Origin: Lentibacillus salicampi
GTDB lineage: Bacteria; Bacillota; Bacilli; Bacillales; Amphibacillaceae
Reading direction: 5' to 3'
Length of the DNA: 64,000 nt
NCBI RefSeq assembly: GCF_004565465.1
Contig: NZ_SRHY01000013.1
Location: 1 to 64,000, forward strand
Numbering within the stretch: position 1 is the stretch's first letter; the number at the start of each line of letters is the position of its first letter. The translations under genes were made by a program, and so were the position numbers. Under the pieces are notes generated by a model, which did no database searches, was not told where the DNA came from, and saw only the letters and a program-made list of their open reading frames with translations. This document shows, in pieces, positions 9,796 through 17,100 of this stretch.

Positions 9796-11058
9796 ATGAC
9801 ACAAACACGTTTGATCAAAAACGCATCCCAGGTCGTGACGATGGCGGGCCATTCGGAGCGGCCTGCCAAGCGGGAAGCCATGCATGAATTGAACATTATC
9901 GAAAATGGCAGTGTGCTTGTACAGGACGGAAAAGTTAAGGCGGTCGGCACACTGTCGGAGCTCGAACAGCAATACAAGGAGGATGTCTTGGTGGCAGAGG
10001 TGCTGGATGTCACCGGAAAAACGGTCACACCGGGTCTGATCGATCCACATACCCACCTGGTGCATGCCGGAACCCGGGAAAATGAGTACGCCATGCGGCT
10101 GAAAGGCAAGTCATATATGGACATCATGAATGCCGGGGGCGGGATTCATGCGACAACCAAAGCGACCCGGGGAGCCGATTTTGACCAGCTTTACGAAGAA
10201 TCAAAACAGCGTCTTGATACCTTTTTCCAATATGGCGTGACAACCATTGAAGCCAAAAGCGGCTACGGCCTCTCACTGGAACATGAATTGAAACAGCTTG
10301 AGGTCGCAGGGAAATTGAATGAGGATCACGCGATGGATGTTGTTTCCACGTTCATGGGCGCACACGCTGTTCCGGTCGATGAGCGGGATAACCCGGAGCC
10401 GTTCGTCAAACGCGTGATCGATGAGATGATTCCGGAAGTGGCACGGCGAAAAATCGCCAAATTCAACGATGTGTTCTGCGAGCGCGGCGTTTTTACACCG
10501 GAGCAGTCACGGCGGATTCTGGAGGCAGGCAAGGCACACGGACTTGTTCCGAAAATCCATGCCGATGAAATCGAGTCATATGGCGGTGCCGAGCTGGCTG
10601 CAGAAGTCGGCGCTATTTCAGCCGATCATTTATTGAAGGCATCCGATGAAGGTATTCTCAAAATGGCTGCGAACGATGTGATGGGCGTCCTGCTGCCTGG
10701 AACGGCATTTTTCCTGATGGCGGAGTTTGCCGATGCGCGGAAAATGATTGATTCAGGCGTGCCCGTCGCCCTGTCCACCGATGCCAATCCAGGTTCATCT
10801 CCAACCCTGTCCCTGCAGTTCATCATGAATCTGGGCTGCCTGAAAATGGGCATGACACCTGAAGAGGTTTTAACAGCGGCCACCATCAACGCAGCACATG
10901 CGATTGACTGTGCTGACCGGATCGGAAGCCTGGAGGCGGGGAAGCAGGCTGACATTGCCATTTTTGATGTACCGAACCATCTGATGCTGTCGTATAACTA
11001 TGGGATGAATCATGTTGAAAGTGTGATGAAGAAGGGTGAACTGGTGGTTGGTAAGTAA
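9796..11058 (+). CDS. hutI: imidazolonepropionase
   Basis: A 420-residue amidohydrolase that opens 4-imidazolone-5-propionate to N-formimidoylglutamate, the substrate of HutG. Metal-site and substrate motifs are DPHTHLVHAGTRENEY near residue 82, KSGYGLSLEHELK near 155, the HADEIESYGGAELA histidine near 255, and LSTDANPGSSPT near 325 with the catalytic Asp. AGGAGGAGG precedes the ATG at 9796. It is the third hut gene on this strand. hutH, which makes urocanate, is not in the window. Confidence 0.96.
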   Translation: MTQTRLIKNASQVVTMAGHSERPAKREAMHELNIIENGSVLVQDGKVKAVGTLSELEQQYKEDVLVAEVLDVTGKTVTPGLIDPHTHLVHAGTRENEYAMRLKGKSYMDIMNAGGGIHATTKATRGADFDQLYEESKQRLDTFFQYGVTTIEAKSGYGLSLEHELKQLEVAGKLNEDHAMDVVSTFMGAHAVPVDERDNPEPFVKRVIDEMIPEVARRKIAKFNDVFCERGVFTPEQSRRILEAGKAHGLVPKIHADEIESYGGAELAAEVGAISADHLLKASDEGILKMAANDVMGVLLPGTAFFLMAEFADARKMIDSGVPVALSTDANPGSSPTLSLQFIMNLGCLKMGMTPEEVLTAATINAAHAIDCADRIGSLEAGKQADIAIFDVPNHLMLSYNYGMNHVESVMKKGELVVGK

Positions 11059-11085
11059 TGATTAAACCTTGGGGAGGGTTTAAAG

Positions 11086-12420
11086 ATGGCAGACCCTAAG
11101 CAAGATGTTGCGTTACAAGAGTACAAAAATCATACAAATGGAAAAAATGTATTGAAGTTTTTCTTGTATAGTTTTATCGGAGCTTTTACCTTCTTTATTC
11201 CGGTTACCATTAATGGCACTTCAACAATTTTATTGGATCATATGGTGACGTTTGTGGAAGAAAACTTCACAGCGGCAGTACCGTATTATATTCTATTGGT
11301 CATCATCTTTGGAGCTGTTTATCCATTCGTCAATAAAACGTGGAATAAAGAACCTGTCACCATGGGGCTTTCAATTTTTAAAGTAATCGGGATGATTGTT
11401 GCTTTCATGCTGGTATTTGACTTTGGACCGCCTTGGCTATTTGATCCGGACGTGGGACCATTTCTATTTGATAGTTTGGTTACATCTGTGGGGATTTTGG
11501 TTCCGCTTGGTGCCGTCTTTCTGGCATTATTAGTGGGATATGGATTTCTCGAATTTATAGGTGTCTTAGTGCAGCCCATCATGCGGCCTGTTTGGAAAAC
11601 ACCCGGACGTTCCGCTATAGACGCTGTTGCATCATTTGTTGGCAGTTACTCGATAGGACTTCTTATAACAAACAAAGTGTTTAAGGAAGGAAAATATACC
11701 GTTAAAGAGGCAACGATCATAGCAACCGGATTCTCTACTGTTTCAGCAACGTTTATGATCGTCGTAGCGAATGCGCTGGGAATAATGGAAATATGGAACA
11801 CTTATTTTTGGGTAACGTTAATTGTAACATTTAGTGTCACCGCTATTACTGTTAGAATTTGGCCATTAAGCAAAATAAGTGAGGATTATTACGATGGCAA
11901 AGGAACACCGGAAGAAGAGGTAAAAGGAAGCCGTCTTAAAGCAGCCTGGGAACAAGGGATGGAAAAAGCAGAAAATTCGCTTCCCTTATTGAAAAATGTG
12001 TGGGTGAATTTGAAAGATGGATTCATTATGGCAGCATCCATTTTACCGTCAATCTTATCAGTAGGACTTCTGGGGTTGGTGCTGGCAACATACACGCCTG
12101 TTTTCGATATACTTGGCTACATTTTTTATCCATTCACGTGGATAGTACAGATACCTGAGCCACTGCTCGCTGCAAAGGCTGCTGCAGTTGAGATTGCCGA
12201 GATGTTCTTACCGTCATTGCTGGTAGTCGAAGCATCATTGGTAACAAAGTTTGTTGTAGCTGTTCTTTCTGTCTCAGCGATTATCTTTTTCTCTGCATTG
12301 GTGCCGTGTATCCTGTCTACCGAAATTCCAGTTAGTATTCCGAAACTGATTGTTATCTGGGTTGAAAGGACAATCTTGACGATATTGATTGCAACACCGA
12401 TTGCGTTTCTGCTGCTATGA
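11086..12420 (+). CDS. YjiH family membrane protein with nucleoside-recognition (Gate) domains
   Basis: A 444-residue polytopic membrane protein of the YjiH/Gate-domain family. About ten hydrophobic helices are visible; the regions GRSAIDAVASFVGSYSIG and ATGFSTVSATFMIVVANALG are typical of this family. GGGGAGG lies before the ATG at 11086. It starts 27 nt after hutI and is probably co-transcribed, so a role in uptake of histidine or a related compound is a guess from position only. The biochemical function of YjiH proteins is not established. Confidence 0.85.
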   Translation: MADPKQDVALQEYKNHTNGKNVLKFFLYSFIGAFTFFIPVTINGTSTILLDHMVTFVEENFTAAVPYYILLVIIFGAVYPFVNKTWNKEPVTMGLSIFKVIGMIVAFMLVFDFGPPWLFDPDVGPFLFDSLVTSVGILVPLGAVFLALLVGYGFLEFIGVLVQPIMRPVWKTPGRSAIDAVASFVGSYSIGLLITNKVFKEGKYTVKEATIIATGFSTVSATFMIVVANALGIMEIWNTYFWVTLIVTFSVTAITVRIWPLSKISEDYYDGKGTPEEEVKGSRLKAAWEQGMEKAENSLPLLKNVWVNLKDGFIMAASILPSILSVGLLGLVLATYTPVFDILGYIFYPFTWIVQIPEPLLAAKAAAVEIAEMFLPSLLVVEASLVTKFVVAVLSVSAIIFFSALVPCILSTEIPVSIPKLIVIWVERTILTILIATPIAFLLL

Positions 12421-12519
12421 GTATGACGCTAAAAGACTTTTAGTATGAAGTATCAATGGCAGATGATACGCAAAGAAGAGCAATAGTTTCACTGAAGCAA
12501 AGGCTCCGTGAGTGCTGCC

Positions 12520-12548
12520 TTTATCAATCCAACCTTTTCCTCTATAAT
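12520..12548 (+). promoter_or_regulatory. sigma-A-like promoter upstream of the AbrB-type membrane gene
   Basis: A perfect TATAAT at 12543-12548 has a weak TTTATC/TTATCA -35 at 12520-12526, 16-17 nt upstream. The expected start of transcription falls directly before the hairpin at 12557. Confidence 0.4.
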
Positions 12549-12556
12549 AGATCAAT

Positions 12557-12588
12557 GAACCATCATGGTTGTGTGGTGGTTCTTTTTT
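12557..12588 (+). terminator. intrinsic terminator between the hut/yjiH unit and the next gene
   Basis: GAACCATCA pairs with TGGTGGTTC (one G-U pair) around an 8-nt loop, followed by six T residues. It lies 136 nt after yjiH and only 14 nt before the next start codon, so it may end the hut operon or act as a leader terminator of the next gene. Confidence 0.7.
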
Positions 12589-12601
12589 GTACATAGAGGG
12601 G

Positions 12602-13675
12602 ATGAACGTGTTGAACAGTTGGCGCGCATTTGCGGAGGCAATCGTGGTGGCACTGGCGGGTGTTGCCGTGTTTTCTGTAATAAATATACCGCTCCCGTGG
12701 TTGATCGGATCACTCATTGCCGTCGCTGTATGGAGCATCGCGACACAGCGGGAATTATACTGGCCATTTTCGTTCCGGAAAATAGCGATGGTTTTGCTCG
12801 GGTATTTAATCGGCACGTCATTTACACAGGACACGCTGATTGAAATGGGGAACCATATCCCGTCCATGATTGCGATCACAATCCTGACCATCGTGTTTGG
12901 TATGGTGCTGGGCGATATATTCTCAAAAATCACCGGGCTTGACCGTTCCAGCTGCATGATCGGGAGTATCCCGGGCGGGTTATCGCAAATTATGGTGCTG
13001 CTGGATGAAATCAAGGGCTTAAATCCGACGGTGATCATGTTTTTGCAAAGCATGCGCGTGATGGTAATCGTGATTGTTGTCCCGATAGTGGCGGTGTATA
13101 TATTTGGCGGTGATTCCGGAGCGGTACAATCCGGGATGGGGACCGGGTCTGTCAACTGGGCGAACATGCCGTGGTATACGTATCTGTTATACCCGCTGCT
13201 TATGACGGCAGGTGCGTGGCTTTTTGCCCGTTTGCGGATTCCGACTGCTTTGCTGCTTGGGCCGATGGTGCTGACGATCGTCATGACGTTTGCCGGGTAC
13301 CCCACGCCCGAACTACCGGTTGGGTTTGTTAATCTGGCGCAAATGTTCATTGGTGTGCATATCGGCTTGCAAATGCAGCCGCGGGATCTGCCTGATTGGA
13401 AACGGATAATGGCTTATACGGCCGTGACCGTTATCGTCCTGGTTCTGTTCGGGCTTGGGCTTGGCTATGGTCTGGCTATGATATATGAATTGCCTTTTAC
13501 AACGGCATTGCTGAGCACATCACCAGGCGGCATGGTCGAAATGGGACTGACGGCTGTAGCAGTCGGCGGCGATGTTTCCGTCGTGACCAGCTATCAGCTT
13601 TTCCGGCTGCTGGTTATTATGGTGTTTGTGCCGTTTTTCTTTAAATGGCTTGGGAAGCGTCACGCCCGGAGATGA
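12602..13675 (+). CDS. AbrB family membrane protein (AbrB duplication domain)
   Basis: A 357-residue membrane protein with two related halves of hydrophobic helices. Each half has a Gly/Pro-rich loop: IGSIPGGLSQIMVLLDE in the first and STSPGGMVEMGLTAVAVGGD in the second. This is the membrane AbrB/PF05145 family, historically mislabelled as putative ammonia monooxygenase and unrelated to the DNA-binding AbrB. The ATG at 12602 follows AGAGGGG; earlier in-frame starts fall in the terminator hairpin. The substrate is unknown; transport of small metabolites is inferred for the family. Confidence 0.85.
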   Translation: MNVLNSWRAFAEAIVVALAGVAVFSVINIPLPWLIGSLIAVAVWSIATQRELYWPFSFRKIAMVLLGYLIGTSFTQDTLIEMGNHIPSMIAITILTIVFGMVLGDIFSKITGLDRSSCMIGSIPGGLSQIMVLLDEIKGLNPTVIMFLQSMRVMVIVIVVPIVAVYIFGGDSGAVQSGMGTGSVNWANMPWYTYLLYPLLMTAGAWLFARLRIPTALLLGPMVLTIVMTFAGYPTPELPVGFVNLAQMFIGVHIGLQMQPRDLPDWKRIMAYTAVTVIVLVLFGLGLGYGLAMIYELPFTTALLSTSPGGMVEMGLTAVAVGGDVSVVTSYQLFRLLVIMVFVPFFFKWLGKRHARR

Positions 13676-13749
13676 TGTCCGTATGACTGGCGCATGCAGT
13701 CGTGAAACGATAACATAAAAGATAGATTGAATAGAAAGGAAGATTCATT

Positions 13750-14118
13750 CTGAAGTTTCTGCGTCCGATTGAAATCATCCTCGCCTTGTGCGTAACGATT
13801 CTGCTTGTGTATGATTATTTTCCCGATATCCCGTTTGCGAAGGCTGTTCCATTGGAGCTCTTAATTGTTGTCATGCTCGGACTGTTCATGGTGACCGTTT
13901 ACCGCAATCGGAAAAAAAGCCCTGATCAGAAAATGACTTTGCAGTCGCAGGTCTTTTTCTTGATTTACATCGTTGGGTTAATGGCCCTGCTGACTGCTCT
14001 GGGAGGGGAATCGCAAGTTGGCATTGCGTTTGATAGAGGCATCTTCTGGGCAGCACTGGCGATCGCTATTATGGAGATTTCATTTCAGTGGCGGCGTATG
14101 AAGCAGGAGGGGGATTAG
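13750..14118 (+). CDS. small membrane protein of unknown function with probable non-AUG start
   Basis: A protein of about 122 residues with four predicted helices. The canonical frame would begin with TTG at 13786, in the middle of the first helix. Extending in frame to the CTG at 13750 gives KFLRPIEIILALCVTILLVY, a proper first helix with a basic start, and places the GAAAGGAAG RBS (13734-13742) 8 nt upstream. The neighbouring ATT at 13747 is also possible. Translation from CTG or ATT is therefore inferred. The protein ends at 14118, nine nt before a tandem repeat array. No family is recognised. Confidence 0.6.
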   Translation: MKFLRPIEIILALCVTILLVYDYFPDIPFAKAVPLELLIVVMLGLFMVTVYRNRKKSPDQKMTLQSQVFFLIYIVGLMALLTALGGESQVGIAFDRGIFWAALAIAIMEISFQWRRMKQEGD

Positions 14119-14126
14119 GGCGGTGT

Positions 14127-14378
14127 GACTTGTGCGGGAAGATGGCCAACTCGTGCGAGGAACAGCCCGAACTCGTGCAGGAAGGGCCTCAACTCGTGCG
14201 AGAATGCTCCGAACTCGTGCAGGAATAGCCTCAACTCGTGCGGGAACGGTCCAAACTCGTGCAGGAATAGCCTCAACTCGTGCAAGAACGACCCAAACTC
14301 GTGCGACAAGCGCCTCAACTCGTGCAGGGATGCCCCAGACTCGTGCGAGAACACCCAAATTCGCGCAACCACCTCCCC
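14127..14378. repeat. intergenic tandem array, 12 units of about 21 nt, core AACTCGTGC
   Basis: Units begin at 14127, 14148, 14170, 14191, 14212, 14233, 14254, 14275, 14296, 14317, 14338 and 14358. The core AACTCGTGC is nearly invariant, while the 12-nt spacer alternates between types ending in CCTC and CCCA/TCCG. Because 21 is divisible by 3, several frames stay open on both strands and yield periodic Ser-Thr-Arg or Ala-Arg-Val peptides. There is no RBS for these, so I regard the array as non-coding. Confidence 0.9.
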
Positions 14379-14503
14379 AACCCATACGTCAATACCAGTC
14401 ATGGGCCACCTCCCCTTCGTCTGCAAATTCTGTATTTTCCCTTTTTCCCTCTAAAAACGCAGTCGCTTTCGTGATATACTATCAGAGAAGGGGGAGGAGT
14501 AAC

Positions 14504-14983
14504 GTGATTGAACACATCAAACATGCGATACAGGACGATTATCCGGCTGACTTTGCCCATTGTTACGGGTGCGGTCGGCTGAACGAGAGTGGTCACCAAT
14601 TCCGGACCGGGTGGGAGGGAGATCAGACAGTGACCATCTACACACCGAAGCCGGAGCATACGGCGATACCAGGGTTTGTTTACGGCGGACTGATTGCATC
14701 ACTTGTTGATTGTCATGGCACAGGCTCGGCATCACTGGCGCTACACCGGAAAAATGGATATGATCCTGGCGATAATGCGGAGGCACCACGGTTTGTAACG
14801 GCTTCACTGAACATCGACTTCATTAAACCAACACCACAGGACGTGCCACTGAAAGCTATCGGCACGCCGGAAGAAGTGCACCCGAAAAAATTCAAAATAC
14901 ATACAGAAGTCTATGCAGGTGAGACATTATGTGTCAAAGCTGTGGTAACCGCAGCCGTCATGCCGGCAACATTCACAAAATAA
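14504..14983 (+). CDS. PaaI-type hotdog-fold thioesterase
   Basis: A 159-residue hotdog-fold protein. The family-typical HCYGCGRLNESGHQFR segment lies near residue 19 and the hot-dog helix GFVYGGLIASLVDCHGTGSA near 57, with the conserved Gly-Gly and Asp/His positions. It probably hydrolyses an acyl-CoA thioester of unknown identity. The start is the GTG at 14504 behind GGGGGAGGAG. The frame is open far upstream through the repeat array to 14132, so automated calls may wrongly extend it to 283 residues. Confidence 0.82.
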   Translation: MIEHIKHAIQDDYPADFAHCYGCGRLNESGHQFRTGWEGDQTVTIYTPKPEHTAIPGFVYGGLIASLVDCHGTGSASLALHRKNGYDPGDNAEAPRFVTASLNIDFIKPTPQDVPLKAIGTPEEVHPKKFKIHTEVYAGETLCVKAVVTAAVMPATFTK

Positions 14984-15117
14984 ACGACCAAATGAAAAGT
15001 AATCCGTAGCTATGTGGGCTTCCTATTTTAAAAGGACAGCCTGCTTTCTGTTGAAAAAATTTCCGATATTGGTATGCTAATAGAATAATAACTACATAAA
15101 GAGCGGGAGGTTTCGGA

Positions 15118-15735
15118 ATGAAAGGTAAACATTTTTTTAAGTTAATCCTGGCTTCATTGTTTGCGTTGCTCCTTTTGACGGCATGCGGCGGCAATGACGA
15201 AGCGGATGGCAGTGCGGATGACAGTGCAGCAAGCGAGGATAGTGAAGCGGGCGGCAATGAAGAGGCATCTCCAGCAGATGATCAGGAAGATGGCTCGGAG
15301 GAGGATGAACCGTCAGAAAGTGACTCATCAGAGGAAGACACATCAGGTGCTGTAGATCCGCAATCAGCATCCGAGGTTGTATCATTTGATCAGGTTAATT
15401 GGATTGGCGGCGTACCCGACCGTCAGCCTGAGCCCGGCATTTGGTTCTATACCCAGGATGATCACCCTGAAAAATATGCAGACACATTTAATTGGGATGA
15501 AGAGGATGTCCTGCTCTGGCAAATTGGGGATGAGAAGTATAAGGGCTATGATGCCGATACTGGAAAGCTTAAAATCATGGAAGATGACGTGATTAAAATT
15601 GTCGTCGAGCTTGAAGAAGACGAAACTGACGATGAACGCGCGCCGAGGAATTACCTGAAAGTGCCTAAGGGCGAACTGGAAGGGAAAAGCTTTATTATTG
15701 AAACAGTGGATGGTGAACAGCTATCGGTGAAATAG
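15118..15735 (+). CDS. predicted lipoprotein with long acidic Ser/Asp/Glu linker
   Basis: A 205-residue protein. The signal peptide ends in a lipobox LLLLTAC (Cys about 22), followed by a GGN sequence and about 60 residues rich in Asp, Glu and Ser. The globular C-terminal part starts near VVSFDQVNWIGGVPDRQPEP and contains WFYTQDDHPEKYADTFNWDEE. The acidic linker fits a halophile's exposed surface protein. AGCGGGAGG precedes the ATG. No named family is recognised. It is monocistronic or pairs weakly with the DinB gene 51 nt downstream. Confidence 0.75.
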   Translation: MKGKHFFKLILASLFALLLLTACGGNDEADGSADDSAASEDSEAGGNEEASPADDQEDGSEEDEPSESDSSEEDTSGAVDPQSASEVVSFDQVNWIGGVPDRQPEPGIWFYTQDDHPEKYADTFNWDEEDVLLWQIGDEKYKGYDADTGKLKIMEDDVIKIVVELEEDETDDERAPRNYLKVPKGELEGKSFIIETVDGEQLSVK

Positions 15736-15786
15736 ATAACAAATACGTACGAACAGGCGAACAATCATAACGGGTGGAGAATAATC

Positions 15787-16296
15787 ATGTACACAAAAGA
15801 AGAGCTGATGACTGACTTTGAAAACTTTAATCTTTATGTGAAGTCGTTAAAAACAATGGAGGAGATCCAATTCTTTGAACCAATTGCTGAAGGGAAATGG
15901 TCTACAGCTGAGATTATCAGTCATATATCATTTTGGGATAAATATATACGTGTAGAAACGTTGCCACAAATGAAACTAAATGCTGACATCGAAAGCATCG
16001 AGTTTGAGATACTTAACAAACAAGCTGCAAATTACGCATTATCCGGGATATCTCAGCAGCACTTACTCCATAAACAACTGGAAGCAAGAACACAGCTTGT
16101 ATCGGATTTAAGGAACAAGAAAGAGGAAGATTGGTTCGCTCCATTTTCACTGAATGGCGAAGAAGTAGATCAGTATTCGGGCTACCCGCATTCCATTTTT
16201 AATTATATAGCGGGATTTGTGTGGCATGATAATCATCATAAGCAGCAAATTGACAGGTTTTTGAAGGAAAAAGGTGCGCTGAATAACATATTGTGA
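15787..16296 (+). CDS. DinB/DfsB family protein
   Basis: A 169-residue four-helix-bundle protein of the DinB-like superfamily. Metal-ligand-type histidines are in STAEIISHISFWDKYI near residue 40 and at the C-terminal IAGFVWHDNHHKQQIDRFL near 140. Bacillus members use bacillithiol or other thiols or are uncharacterised. GGGTGGAG precedes the ATG at 15787. A second DinB gene lies at 25017-25472. Confidence 0.8.
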   Translation: MYTKEELMTDFENFNLYVKSLKTMEEIQFFEPIAEGKWSTAEIISHISFWDKYIRVETLPQMKLNADIESIEFEILNKQAANYALSGISQQHLLHKQLEARTQLVSDLRNKKEEDWFAPFSLNGEEVDQYSGYPHSIFNYIAGFVWHDNHHKQQIDRFLKEKGALNNIL

Positions 16297-16492
16297 AACT
16301 GATACCGATTTTAAATCATCGTGAATAATGAAAGAAACAGTGGCGTTTATAAGCCGTACGACCTAGAGTAAAATACTTCTCAGGTTTATTACCAGGAATG
16401 CATTCGTGCGGTAAGGTGGGATTATATAGAAAGCAGACTATAGCGATTTGAACATATCGTTATTATAAAATCAGTCAGGGGGAGACCGTAAT

Positions 16493-16870
16493 ATGTTCAA
16501 ACGGTTCTTTATGGTTTTGTTAACCTTACTAATAGCGGTTGCGGCAGTTTTACTGGCAGCTAAACATCCAACGGGTCCCAACACGGTGTCATACGATGAA
16601 CCAGTTGGTTTGTGGTTATCGATTGGAATGATCATTGTACTTTTTATACCGCCTTTGATTTTATCGCTGTTCAGCAATCGAATCGCACGAATTATATCTG
16701 TAGTGTATCAAGCGTTTGTAGTGATGTCATTTTTGGGACTAATACCAATTGGACTTCTTATTCCTGATAGTATTGCGGTAAGTGTCATTGCACTTATAGG
16801 GTTTCTGATTAGTATAGCCAGTGTTGTTGTATCCCTAAAAACGAATTCAAATAAAGAAGTCACACGTTGA
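16493..16870 (+). CDS. small membrane protein, function unknown
   Basis: A 125-residue protein with four hydrophobic segments: residues 5-22, 38-58, 66-90 and 96-117. Basic residues flank the first, and the C-terminal tail is short and polar. CAGGGGGAG precedes the ATG at 16493. It is not recognised as a named family. It is flanked by intergenic DNA on both sides and followed by a long imperfect hairpin. Confidence 0.65.
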   Translation: MFKRFFMVLLTLLIAVAAVLLAAKHPTGPNTVSYDEPVGLWLSIGMIIVLFIPPLILSLFSNRIARIISVVYQAFVVMSFLGLIPIGLLIPDSIAVSVIALIGFLISIASVVVSLKTNSNKEVTR

Positions 16871-16888
16871 TTCACAAAATCACCGCAA

Positions 16889-16970
16889 ACGGTTGTTAAA
16901 AAAAGACAGTCCTGCCCCAGGATGTATGTTGGGGTTTAGGATGTCTGGGCTTCACCCATTGACAACCTAT
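16889..16970. repeat. long imperfect palindrome
   Basis: CCCCA/TGGGG arms enclose a 10-nt loop, extended by GACAGTCCT against AGGATGTC. Outer GGTTGT and ACAACC arms lie near 16890 and 16964. No strong T-run follows. It may be a terminator of the 16493 gene or a small mobile palindromic element. Confidence 0.45.
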
Positions 16971-17028
16971 TCATAACAGATATATTATTAAGAAAAGTAT
17001 CATAGCTTTAAAAGTTGCCAGGTAAAAT

Positions 17029-17081
17029 GAAGGCGCCTTCAATTGGGGGTGCCCGGTAACAATAGGTCCAAAAAAACCTAT
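17029..17081. promoter_or_regulatory. palindromes upstream of the acyl-CoA synthetase gene
   Basis: GAAGGCGCCTTC at 17029-17040 is a perfect 12-bp palindrome. ATAGGT-N8-ACCTAT follows at 17062-17081, just before the RBS. They could be operator sites or leader RNA hairpins. No known riboswitch was recognised. Confidence 0.4.
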
Positions 17082-17100
17082 CATAAAGGAGGAGATCCGG

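Noticed and set aside
17029..17100. Riboswitch or T-box in front of the acyl-CoA synthetase gene
   Set aside because: Palindromes are present but none of the conserved cores of known riboswitch classes could be matched.
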